In this document: positions 26,136 through 34,134 of the stretch, in pieces | How the letters are laid out: each line of letters opens with the position of its first letter | Position numbering within the stretch: the stretch's first letter is position 1 | Assembly: GCF_016909075.1 (NCBI RefSeq) | Contig: NZ_JAFBFC010000004.1 | Location: 310,001 to 374,000 of the forward strand | Reading direction: 5' to 3' | DNA: 64,000 bases | Source: Priestia iocasae | GTDB taxonomy: Bacteria > Bacillota > Bacilli > Bacillales > Bacillaceae_H | Notes under the pieces: model-generated | Seen by the model: the letters and a program-made list of their open reading frames with translations, nothing else | Databases searched by the model: none | Told to the model about the DNA's origin: nothing | Program-made: the position numbers and the translations under genes

Positions 26136-26745
26136 TGTACTTTTCCTCCTTCTTACTCATTTGACGAAATTGAGCTGGTGTATGTCCCGTTTTCTTTTTA
26201 AATAAAGTAATAAAATAAGACGCGTTAGCCATACCCACACATATGGCGATATCTCCAATCGGTTTATTTGTCTGAATTAAATACTTTTTAGCCGCGTTTA
26301 CTCTAACTTGTTGTATATACTCAACTGGTGTAATACCCTTAATCTTTTTAAATGTTCGATGCATATGATACGGACTCCCATGACAAATATTTGCTAACGA
26401 TTCTAGAGTTAATATTTCTGTGAAATTCTTATCAATGTATTCAGTAATTAAATTAACCCATTCGCTATCAGGCAGATTTTCATTAGTAGGATTGCAACGT
26501 TTACAAGGGCGAAAATTTGCGCGGAGAGCTTGTTCTGTGTTTGGAAAAATGCATACATTTACTTTCTTCGGAACGCGAGATTTACAGGATGGTTTACAGA
26601 ATACCCCTGTCGACTTTACAGCATAGAAAAATTGATTATTGTATGCTATATCATTATTTATAATTGCTTGCCACTTTTCATCTGTTATCATTTCTGTATC
26701 ATTTGAAATTCTAATACCATGGCTCCCTTTATGTCTATCCAACAT
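26119..26745 (-). CDS. adaA: methylphosphotriester-DNA methyltransferase and transcription activator AdaA
   Basis: 208 residues. The N-terminal Zn domain has the four-Cys set CKPSCKSRVPKK ... FRPCKRCNP; the first Cys accepts the methyl from DNA phosphotriesters and switches the protein to an activator. The C-terminal AraC domain has two HTHs (LESLANICHGSPYHMHRTFKK and IGDIAICVGMANASYFITLFKK). Close to B. subtilis AdaA in length and wording. A 19-bp box shared with the alkA side lies 63-81 bp upstream. Confidence 0.96.
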   Translation of the reverse strand: MLDRHKGSHGIRISNDTEMITDEKWQAIINNDIAYNNQFFYAVKSTGVFCKPSCKSRVPKKVNVCIFPNTEQALRANFRPCKRCNPTNENLPDSEWVNLITEYIDKNFTEILTLESLANICHGSPYHMHRTFKKIKGITPVEYIQQVRVNAAKKYLIQTNKPIGDIAICVGMANASYFITLFKKKTGHTPAQFRQMSKKEEKYNANKE

Positions 26746-26807
26746 TTAACTCACCTCTCCTTTCAATATACTTCCAATAAATTCAGAATGTACAACTCTA
26801 TGAGTAG

Positions 26808-26826
26808 AATAGCAAGATATTAAAAT
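26808..26826. promoter_or_regulatory. candidate Ada box 1 (adaA side)
   Basis: AATAGCAAGATATTAAAAT. Identical to the box at 27126-27144 except for two bases, in the same orientation. It lies upstream of the adaA start, just beyond the stop of the truncated oxygenase gene. Candidate binding site for methylated AdaA. Confidence 0.6.
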
Positions 26827-27045
26827 CTAATTCTTATTTTGAATCGTGAAAATGATCCCAAGACCATATCTCGTCATATTGATTGTCGTTCTGTATGACT
26901 CTTTTTCACAATACAATTCTATGAAGTATTCACATTCCTCTTTTGTTAAAATTGCTGAAAGCATTGAACATTCTTGTTCGTCTAATTCTTTTTGAGTTGA
27001 ATGCCATTTTAAGTTTTCGACACGCGTTTTTATATCTTGACCCAT
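26827..27045 (-). pseudogene. truncated 2OG-Fe(II) oxygenase (Oxygenase-NA like, PF09859)
   Basis: 72 residues remain. The part RVENLKW...LDEQECSMLSAILTKEECEYFIELY..E..YRTTINMTRYGLG matches the N-terminal third of the family annotated as oxygenases acting on damaged DNA, whose members continue with GEYKYF and an HxD...H iron site. Here the frame ends after GLGIIFTIQNKN, so the iron-binding core is lost. It lies inside the adaA/alkA cluster, preceded by an Ada box copy, which fits a former alkylation-repair gene. Confidence 0.7.
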
Positions 27046-27125
27046 TTCTACCTACTCCTACTTAACATTCTTGATAACTAACACTATAACCTTATAAATA
27101 GAAAAAGATAAGGTGTTTAGAATGT

Positions 27126-27144
27126 AATAGCAAGATAACAAAAT
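27126..27144. promoter_or_regulatory. candidate Ada box 2 (alkA/oxygenase side)
   Basis: AATAGCAAGATAACAAAAT, sharing the 12-base block AATAGCAAGATA and the AAAAT end with box 1. It lies between the divergent truncated oxygenase (start 27045) and alkA (start 27253). The alkA -10 TATAAT at 27197-27202 has no good -35, as expected for an activator-dependent promoter. Confidence 0.6.
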
Positions 27145-27252
27145 TAGTAAAGGTTATTATGTGATAAAGTAAAATTTCAATCAGTGTGAGTTTTCTTATA
27201 ATTACTCTGTAAATAGTATAGAAAGTCGTAATAAGATAAGGAGAATGAAGAA

Positions 27253-28164
27253 GTGATATGGCATGAAGTTCATGATGTTATCGTAATTACATTACCTGAA
27301 ATTTTTGACATGAATGCTAACCTAGGCTATCTAACAAGGGGGAAAAATGAATGCATGTATGAAATAGAGAACGATATAATTACAAAAGTTATAGCCATTG
27401 GGGAAATTCAGTCCTTAGTACAGGTAAGCGTAATCAATAATAAACAGATGGTTGTTACATTCCTAAAGGATTCTAGACCTATTGAAAAGTGGAAACGGGA
27501 AGAGATTGTCAGATATATTCATGAGTGGTTTGATATTGATACCGATTTAACGCCATTTTATGAAATGGCAAAAGCAGATCCATTACTCAAGATGCCTGCG
27601 CAAAAATTCTATGGATTACGAGTTGTTGGGATTCCAAATTTATTTGAAGCTTTATGTTGGGGAGTTTTAGGGCAACAAATCAACTTAGCCTTCGCCTACT
27701 CCTTAAAGAAGCAATTTGTAGAAGGATTTGGTGATTCCATCGAATGGAATGGTAAAAAGTATTGGGTGTTCCCATCGTACGAACAAATTGCACAGTTAAC
27801 ACCTACCGACCTAGCAGATATTAAAATGACTGTGAAAAAAAGTGAATATATCATTGGAATTGCCAGATTAATGGCTAGCGGAGAATTATCGAGGGAAGAA
27901 TTAATGAAATTGCACTTTAAAGATGCTGAAAAAAACTTAATTAAAATACGAGGAATCGGTCCTTGGACAGCCAATTATGTTCTAATGCGCTGCCTCAGGT
28001 TCCAGACAGCTTTTCCAATCGATGATGTGGGTCTTATCAATTCGATAAAAGTATTACGTAATATGAACAGAAAACCTACGAAAGATGAAATCTTAGAGAT
28101 ATCGTTTCCATGGGAAAACTGGGAATCATATGCTACCTTTTATTTATGGCGTGTCCTTTACTAA
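27253..28164 (+). CDS. alkA: DNA-3-methyladenine glycosylase II (AlkA)
   Basis: 303 residues, GTG start with AAGGAG 9-10 bases upstream. HhH-GPD glycosylase: LRVVGIPNLFEALCWGVLGQQINL, helix-hairpin-helix KIRGIGPWTANYVLMRC and catalytic Asp in FPIDDVGL. Excises alkylated bases. Close to B. subtilis AlkA. Divergent from adaAB, part of the adaptive response. Confidence 0.95.
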   Translation: MIWHEVHDVIVITLPEIFDMNANLGYLTRGKNECMYEIENDIITKVIAIGEIQSLVQVSVINNKQMVVTFLKDSRPIEKWKREEIVRYIHEWFDIDTDLTPFYEMAKADPLLKMPAQKFYGLRVVGIPNLFEALCWGVLGQQINLAFAYSLKKQFVEGFGDSIEWNGKKYWVFPSYEQIAQLTPTDLADIKMTVKKSEYIIGIARLMASGELSREELMKLHFKDAEKNLIKIRGIGPWTANYVLMRCLRFQTAFPIDDVGLINSIKVLRNMNRKPTKDEILEISFPWENWESYATFYLWRVLY

Positions 28165-28208
28165 ATAATTACAGTTAAAGCCAATCCCTTTTAGGAATGC
28201 AAAACATA

Positions 28209-28267
28209 CAACATCCCTTGCCTCTTTATCCATTGATGTTACTGGATTTTTGCGGCAAGGGATGTTG
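28209..28267. repeat. CAACATCCCTTGCC hairpin, copy A
   Basis: Perfect 14-bp stem (28209-28222 with 28254-28267) and a 31-base loop that contains CTCTTTATCC. The same arm occurs at 34057 and 55829. It lies between convergent alkA and the SNF2 gene, so it probably acts as a bidirectional terminator, but there is no good T-run. Confidence 0.8.
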
Positions 28268-28306
28268 CGAGCTAAGCTAAACAGGGAGTATTCTTTCCCT
28301 CTTTTC

Positions 28307-31300
28307 TTAAACGTTTAATAAGTATTTAATATCTTGTTCAGAAAGGCTGGTTAACATGGTTTCACCAGGTTGGATAACTTGCTCAATTAATTCTTTTTTC
28401 TTTTGCTGCAATTCATAAATACGTTCTTCAATCGTACCTTGAGCAATTAATTTAATCACCTGTACGACATTTTTTTGTCCCATTCGATGTGCGCGTCCAG
28501 CTGCCTGTTCTTCAACGGCTGGGTTCCACCACAAATCATACAAAATAACCGTATCAGCTCCGGTTAAATTTAAACCGGTACCTCCTGCTTTTAAGGAAAT
28601 GAGAAAGATATCATTTTCCCCTTCATTAAAACGATTCGCCATCTCAACACGTTCTTTTGAAGGGGTTTGACCGTCTAAATAAAAGAACGATACACCTTCT
28701 CTTGTCAGATGATCTCGTATGATATGAAGCATGCTCGTAAACTGTGAAAAAATTAACAGCCGCTTTCCGTTTGCAATTGCGTTTTGAGTAATGTCAATTA
28801 ATTGTTCTAACTTGCTGGATTCCCCTTCATATCCTTCAACAAAAAGCGAGGGGTGACAGCAAATTTGACGGAGACGTGTAAGGCCCGCTAAAATCTTCAT
28901 ACGATTACGGTTGAAATCTCCAGAAACAAGAGAGGTTTTCACTTTCTCTAAATAGGCTACATAAAGTTCTTTTTGTGTCTTTGTTAATTCTGATAAATGG
29001 TTTGTTTCAATTTTATCAGGTAGCTCTTTTAATACGTCTTTTTTAACGCGGCGTAAAATAAAAGGTTTGACCATCCGACTAATTTGCTCATTCGAATATC
29101 CTTTAAATACTTTCGCACCAGGAAACAATCCAGGCAGAACGGTTTGAAAAATGGCCCATAATTCTTCTAGAGAGTTTTCAATGGGTGTGCCACTTAACGC
29201 AAATGTTTTTTCAGACTGAATGAGACGCACAGCTTCGGATGTTTTCGTCGCATGATTTTTAATCATTTGCGCTTCATCTAAAATCATACTGTGAAACGTC
29301 AGTGATTGATAAAATTCAATATCTTGCCTTAACGTGGGATACGAAGTCACAAACACATCGGGCTTAGACTCACTTGTTAGTAAATCTTCTCGTTCTTTTG
29401 GCGTTCCAGTTATGACCTCAACACGAAGCTCTGGGGCAAACCTCTCTAATTCACTCTTCCAGTTATATAAAAGAGACGCAGGTGCTACAACAAGAAACGG
29501 ATCGATATTAGCGTTTGCCTTTTTCTCTGATAAAAGATACGCAATACTTTGCAATGTCTTTCCAAGGCCCATATCATCTGCGAGTATACCTCCTAAGGAA
29601 TAGTGAGCAAGTCCTTTAAACCATTGAAAGCCTGTTTGCTGATAGTCACGTAAGGAAGCTTGCAAAGTGGAAGGTAAACTAAAATCAAGTTCTTCTGGGT
29701 GCTTTAGGTGTTGCAGAAGCTGTTTGAATGCTTTGCTGAATTTCGTTTTATGACCCATGATTTCTTCAATTTGAGCACCTCGATAAAGCGGCACTTGCAT
29801 AGAGTTATTCACTAAATCGGTTGGCTTTACATCCAATTCAGCTAACAGCCGTTGAATGCTTTGAAATTCTTCTCCTTCAAGAGAGACAAAAGCTCCATTT
29901 GATAAGCGGTGATAATTTTTCTTTTCAACCAAGGATTGAAGGATTTGTTGAATGCTTTCTTGGTCAATCTCATTCATATCAAAACTAATATCGAGTAGTC
30001 GCCCGTTTGATTGAACGTCAATCGATGTGACCGGTGTTGACTGCTGCTCTAAATCGTACATACGAACGGCGTCAGTTATGTATACTTCTGCAAGTTGCTG
30101 AAGCTTTGGGACAATGTGAAACAGAAATTCATAAATCGACTCTTCATCATCTTCAATATAGAGTTGATTTTGACGAATTTTAATGGGTGCACTTTCAATA
30201 AGTGCCATGACTTCTTGTTCTTTTTCCGTATCACGAATTAAAATCTTTTCGGACTTTTCTTCATCTTCCGCTCCGAACGGATAGATGACAAGGTCATCAT
30301 AGTGATATTCTAGTTTTGCAAGCAATTGTCCATATTCATCATCGACAAACAGCTTTACCTTAAGCGGTGGTTGAATCATTTGATTCGATACATCTTCTGA
30401 CAGCGTTACTTTTCCTACCTTCTTTAGTCCAGGTAATGCATGAGACAGGAAGCTGCTCATTTGCTGTTCAGAGATGGGTAACATTTGATCAATAGGTGCA
30501 CTTTTACGCAACCCCTTTAGTAACAGCTGCTGTTCATTTGAAAGTTCATAGAATGTTCCTTCATGAAACAAAAACCCATAGCGATCAAAAAAGGAAGCAT
30601 CATGAAGTTGTTGAAGATTTAGTTCAAACTCCGTCTCGCTACTTTTATCAAAACGAAATGAAAAAGGTAACTCTCCTTTTAAAAAGTGGATGTGTTCAAA
30701 TGTTTGATCATGATCTATGAATGTAAATGGACGTTCATTTGCTTTTAAAAGCAAGTTTTTCGCAATCATGGATGGAATAATCAATTCTCGTTCATTCACT
30801 TTTACGTCATTCCAGCTACTTAATTGGCTATTTCGATAGAAGGTTTCGGTCTTCACAAGCTCTTGTAATAGGTCGATGACGTGTTCATCTTCTTCCGTAA
30901 AATAATGTTCAGCAGGGTCATAGGTGAATTTTTTTGTGAACTCATGAGGAATCTGCTCTCGTACTTTTCGCAAAAACTCTTTTATATTTTTCACCACATA
31001 CGTTCGCTCCACACCAACTTTTATCTCCATCATGAGAAAGGTTTCATGTGAACGTGTAAACGAAGAAGATTTACAAATAAATTCAACCTTTAAAGGATCT
31101 TTATCGTGAGTATGTCGCGCGTCTATGATATGTTGCTGATACCCTGTAAATAAGTTCATAAAGTGAGTAACAGCTTGTTCTTTATGATGGTGCTGATATG
31201 TAGAGAAAGGTTGGTTTACCGTTTCGCGATCATAAATCTCTAAAAGAGCGGCTACTTCGTGTTTACACTCTTTAAACTGTTCATACGCAAGACAGGTGCA

Positions 31301-31504
31301 ATCAGACACAAACGAGTCTCCATCTATTTCAATGGCTACTTCATGTAAGTCACTTCCTGCTACAGTCGCAAACCATGTGTGATGCTTGAAATCAAACTCA
31401 ACGTCTTTTACTCGACCTTGCCTATAATAAACAAACCCTCGCTCGTAGGCGATGGGTGAAAAAAAGTCTTTTATCTCGTCTCTGCTATTGAATAAATGAC
31501 GCAT
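28307..31504 (-). CDS. SWIM-domain SNF2-family helicase
   Basis: 1065 residues. An N-terminal SWIM zinc finger (CTCLAYEQFKECKHEVA, about residues 69-85) is followed by a long bacterial SNF2-associated region, then the SNF2 ATPase: DDMGLGKTLQSI (Walker A), LDEAQMIKN (DEAQ box), ALSGTPIENS, and the helicase C motifs SQFTSMLHII, SLKAGGTGLNLT and QAAGRAHRMGQ. Related in architecture to B. subtilis YwqA. Probably a dsDNA translocase that remodels protein-DNA or RNA polymerase complexes. SD is weak. Monocistronic. Confidence 0.92.
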   Translation of the reverse strand: MRHLFNSRDEIKDFFSPIAYERGFVYYRQGRVKDVEFDFKHHTWFATVAGSDLHEVAIEIDGDSFVSDCTCLAYEQFKECKHEVAALLEIYDRETVNQPFSTYQHHHKEQAVTHFMNLFTGYQQHIIDARHTHDKDPLKVEFICKSSSFTRSHETFLMMEIKVGVERTYVVKNIKEFLRKVREQIPHEFTKKFTYDPAEHYFTEEDEHVIDLLQELVKTETFYRNSQLSSWNDVKVNERELIIPSMIAKNLLLKANERPFTFIDHDQTFEHIHFLKGELPFSFRFDKSSETEFELNLQQLHDASFFDRYGFLFHEGTFYELSNEQQLLLKGLRKSAPIDQMLPISEQQMSSFLSHALPGLKKVGKVTLSEDVSNQMIQPPLKVKLFVDDEYGQLLAKLEYHYDDLVIYPFGAEDEEKSEKILIRDTEKEQEVMALIESAPIKIRQNQLYIEDDEESIYEFLFHIVPKLQQLAEVYITDAVRMYDLEQQSTPVTSIDVQSNGRLLDISFDMNEIDQESIQQILQSLVEKKNYHRLSNGAFVSLEGEEFQSIQRLLAELDVKPTDLVNNSMQVPLYRGAQIEEIMGHKTKFSKAFKQLLQHLKHPEELDFSLPSTLQASLRDYQQTGFQWFKGLAHYSLGGILADDMGLGKTLQSIAYLLSEKKANANIDPFLVVAPASLLYNWKSELERFAPELRVEVITGTPKEREDLLTSESKPDVFVTSYPTLRQDIEFYQSLTFHSMILDEAQMIKNHATKTSEAVRLIQSEKTFALSGTPIENSLEELWAIFQTVLPGLFPGAKVFKGYSNEQISRMVKPFILRRVKKDVLKELPDKIETNHLSELTKTQKELYVAYLEKVKTSLVSGDFNRNRMKILAGLTRLRQICCHPSLFVEGYEGESSKLEQLIDITQNAIANGKRLLIFSQFTSMLHIIRDHLTREGVSFFYLDGQTPSKERVEMANRFNEGENDIFLISLKAGGTGLNLTGADTVILYDLWWNPAVEEQAAGRAHRMGQKNVVQVIKLIAQGTIEERIYELQQKKKELIEQVIQPGETMLTSLSEQDIKYLLNV

Positions 31505-31533
31505 TTCTTCACAATCTTTCTGTTTAAAATTAA

Positions 31534-31568
31534 AAAGAGGTAGTATCTGTTTTACATACTACCTCTTT
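31534..31568 (-). terminator. intrinsic terminator
   Basis: Perfect stem AAAGAGGTAGTAT (31534-31546) with 31556-31568, followed in the minus direction by TTTTT; ends ilvE. Confidence 0.85.
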
Positions 31569-31587
31569 CGCTTGTCTCATATCAAGT

Positions 31588-32661
31588 TTAATTTACTTTT
31601 ACAACCCATCCAAAGGAATCTATGTCTTTTCCTGTTTGAATGCCTGTTAGTGTGTCATACAACTTTTTCGATAATTCACCAGTTTGACTATTGTTAATAA
31701 TAAGTTTCTCTTCTTTCATAAACAACTCTCCGATTGGTGAAATAACCGCTGCAGTTCCAGTACCAAATGCTTCTTCTAATACCCCTTCTTTGTATGCTTC
31801 ATACACTTCATCAATGGAAATGCGTCGTTCAACAATTGGAATGTCCCAATGTTTAAGTAAGCTGATAATGGAATTTCGAGTAACGCCTTCTAAAATGCTT
31901 CCATTTAATGATGGGGTAATCACTTCTCCATTAATCTTAAAGAAGATATTCATACTGCCTACTTCTTCAATGTATTTACGTTCTACACCATCTAACCACA
32001 GCACTTGTGAATAGCCTTTTAGGTTGGAAACTTGCTGCGCTTTTAAGCTAGCTGCATAATTTCCACCGGTTTTTGCTGTACCTGTACCACCTAGTACTGC
32101 GCGAACAAATTCACTTTCTACGGCGATTTTTACTGGATGAATGCCCTCTTTATAGTAAGAGCCAACAGGTGACAAAATAATAATAAATTGATAGCGGCTA
32201 GAAGGAGCAACCCCTAGAAATGGCTCTGTTGAAATGACAAACGGACGAATGTATAACGATGTTCCTTCTGCCGTAGGAATCCAATCACGGTCAACAGAGA
32301 TTAATTGTTTTAGCGCTTCAATCGCAAACTCTTCGTCAATTCTTGGAATACATAATCGATCGTTTGAGCGGTTTAAACGCTCCATGTTTTTATCGGGTCT
32401 AAATAAAAGAATGGCTTCGTCTTTTGTCAAATATGCTTTTAATCCTTCAAATACAGATTGTCCGTAATGAAACACCATAGCAGCTGGATCTAAAATAAGT
32501 GGCTGATAAGGAACAATACGAGGGTCATGCCAGCCTTTACCTTCTGTATAATCCATAATGAACATATGATCAGTAAATGTTTTCCCAAACTGAAGTTGTT
32601 CAGCTACCGGCTTTTCTTTTCGTGCTTCACTTAATGTAATATCAATTGTGTAATCTTTCAT
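31588..32661 (-). CDS. ilvE: branched-chain amino acid aminotransferase
   Basis: 357 residues, class IV PLP enzyme transferring amino groups between Leu/Ile/Val and 2-oxoglutarate. Seen: FEGLKAY near residue 74, the PLP-Lys segment GGTGTAKTGGNYAASL, GVTRNSIISLL and EAFGTGTAAVISPIG. SD AAGGAG 8 bases from the ATG. Stand-alone; no T-box or other leader was found upstream. Confidence 0.95.
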   Translation of the reverse strand: MKDYTIDITLSEARKEKPVAEQLQFGKTFTDHMFIMDYTEGKGWHDPRIVPYQPLILDPAAMVFHYGQSVFEGLKAYLTKDEAILLFRPDKNMERLNRSNDRLCIPRIDEEFAIEALKQLISVDRDWIPTAEGTSLYIRPFVISTEPFLGVAPSSRYQFIIILSPVGSYYKEGIHPVKIAVESEFVRAVLGGTGTAKTGGNYAASLKAQQVSNLKGYSQVLWLDGVERKYIEEVGSMNIFFKINGEVITPSLNGSILEGVTRNSIISLLKHWDIPIVERRISIDEVYEAYKEGVLEEAFGTGTAAVISPIGELFMKEEKLIINNSQTGELSKKLYDTLTGIQTGKDIDSFGWVVKVN

Positions 32662-32781
32662 GGCTCTATCTCCTTGCTGTTAGCTTATAATAATCTATCC
32701 TTATTGTATAACTAGATGGAATAATGTTACAAGACATATAGAATTATTTTTTAAAATATTGAAAAATTAAAGACTTTTCAG

Positions 32782-33735
32782 CTACTTATTCACATACATC
32801 GAAAACGCTTCTTCTAGTATCGTTGAGAATGCTTGTAAATGGGTCAATGTCGAGATATCATGCTCAAACAACGGTAAGGTGATAACCTGTTGTTTTGTAA
32901 AAGATGTATGAATCTCCTCTAAATATGGCTGTTCACATTCACGTCTTCTTTGCATAAATGCTCCATCTGCATGAGCTGGAATTATTTTATTTACAATAAC
33001 CGTTGATACATGAATTTGATGGTGAGATAACGTATGAACCGCTTTTTTTGTCTCTAAAATTGGTAATCTCTCAGCATTTAAAACAAAGGCGTACCCTGTT
33101 ATGGCTGAATCCAGTAAAACGTCTCTTACAGCTGTAAACTTCTTCTTTCGTTCCTGTAACTTTTCATAAATAGGGTCTTCAATTGGTTCCCCATCATTTA
33201 AGAGTTGAGTGTAGTTGTCTTGTACTTTTTTTCGGCGTTCTAGTAGTCCATTAATCCACACATTCATCAGTTCAGGTAACGTTAGTAGACGAAGGGTATG
33301 ACCTGTTGGTGCAGTATCAAATACAATTTTGTCATAACGGTGTCGTTCCGTTAAAATAAGTGAAGTAATGCGATCGAATAATGCAGCTTCATCTGCCCCT
33401 GGAGAAGCGCTTGCTAAATCGATTTGACGGTTCACTTCGTCTATCATCGTTGCTTTTACTAATCCTTTTAGGTTTTCCTTTACCGAGTTAATGTATCGCT
33501 TTGACTCATTATGTGAATCAATTTCAAGTAAGTCAAGGGTATCATGAATGCGAACAATTTCTTTTTTTGCTTGTACATGAAACACATCACCAATATTATG
33601 AGCTGGATCTGTCGACACTAGTAGCACTCGGTTTCCCTTTGTAGATAGTAGGTACGCAAGGGCAGACGCGGTAGTCGATTTGCCAACCCCACCTTTTCCA
33701 CCTACAAAAATAATTCTCTTTTGTAATAAATCCAT
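32782..33735 (-). CDS. ArsA/Get3-family ATPase
   Basis: 317 residues from ATG 33735 (GGAGG 8 bases upstream). Deviant Walker A FVGGKGGVGKSTTAS, switch I VSTDPAHNIGDVF, and FDTAPTGHTLRLL (switch II). Single ATPase unit, no second half and no arsenite-binding triad seen. The gene pairs with a small -CC-ended protein upstream (15 bp gap), not with arsenic genes, so the name ArsA reflects fold rather than function. Role unknown, perhaps membrane-protein or cofactor handling. Confidence 0.85.
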   Translation of the reverse strand: MDLLQKRIIFVGGKGGVGKSTTASALAYLLSTKGNRVLLVSTDPAHNIGDVFHVQAKKEIVRIHDTLDLLEIDSHNESKRYINSVKENLKGLVKATMIDEVNRQIDLASASPGADEAALFDRITSLILTERHRYDKIVFDTAPTGHTLRLLTLPELMNVWINGLLERRKKVQDNYTQLLNDGEPIEDPIYEKLQERKKKFTAVRDVLLDSAITGYAFVLNAERLPILETKKAVHTLSHHQIHVSTVIVNKIIPAHADGAFMQRRRECEQPYLEEIHTSFTKQQVITLPLFEHDISTLTHLQAFSTILEEAFSMYVNK

Positions 33736-33749
33736 CTCATTTCCTCCTT

Positions 33750-34013
33750 CTAGCAACAACGAATCCCATCAAGTGGTGATTTTTCCATTCCCATGCGTAC
33801 ATGCCATTCATGAAAGCGCTCAATAATGAGTGGGTACAATTCGAGCGTATAGTAAAAGGCAGGATTTTGTAGACCTAGCATTTCTGAAAAACAAAGCAAA
33901 ATAAATAAATCCTCTTCATCTCGAAGTTCTCTTGCTAATTCTGTTCGATGTGGCTGCTTTAAAATTTCATCGTAAATGTGAATCATTTTTTTCATTTTAT
34001 CCAACAAGTCCAC
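33750..34013 (-). CDS. small protein ending in Cys-Cys (cory-CC-star-like)
   Basis: 87 residues, GTG start 8 bases after GGAG, ending GIRCC. Helical, soluble. I recall a family called cory-CC-star proteins, short proteins with a terminal CC near ArsA-type ATPases; this gene fits in size, ending and neighbour. The terminal cysteines could bind metal, form a redox pair or be lipidated. It forms a two-gene operon with the ATPase. Confidence 0.65.
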   Translation of the reverse strand: MDLLDKMKKMIHIYDEILKQPHRTELARELRDEEDLFILLCFSEMLGLQNPAFYYTLELYPLIIERFHEWHVRMGMEKSPLDGIRCC

Positions 34014-34056
34014 TCATACCGCTCCTTTCTATGAAGTGAAAAGTCTGTTAAATAAG

Positions 34057-34107
34057 ATCCCTTGCCTGTTCATCCATTAAGTTTTAATAGGTTGATAGGC
34101 AAGGGAT
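34057..34107. repeat. CAACATCCCTTGCC-type hairpin, copy B
   Basis: Stem ATCCCTTGCCT (34057-34067) with 34097-34107, 11 bp; the loop contains GTTCATCCATTAA like copy A (CTTTATCCATTGA). It lies 27 bp after the stop of cstA. Confidence 0.75.
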
Positions 34108-34134
34108 GGCTATGTGGAATGTTATTTACAAGTT

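Noticed and set aside
32782..33735. Arsenite export ATPase
   Set aside because: Single-domain, no arsB/arsR/arsD near it and no metalloid-binding Cys cluster.
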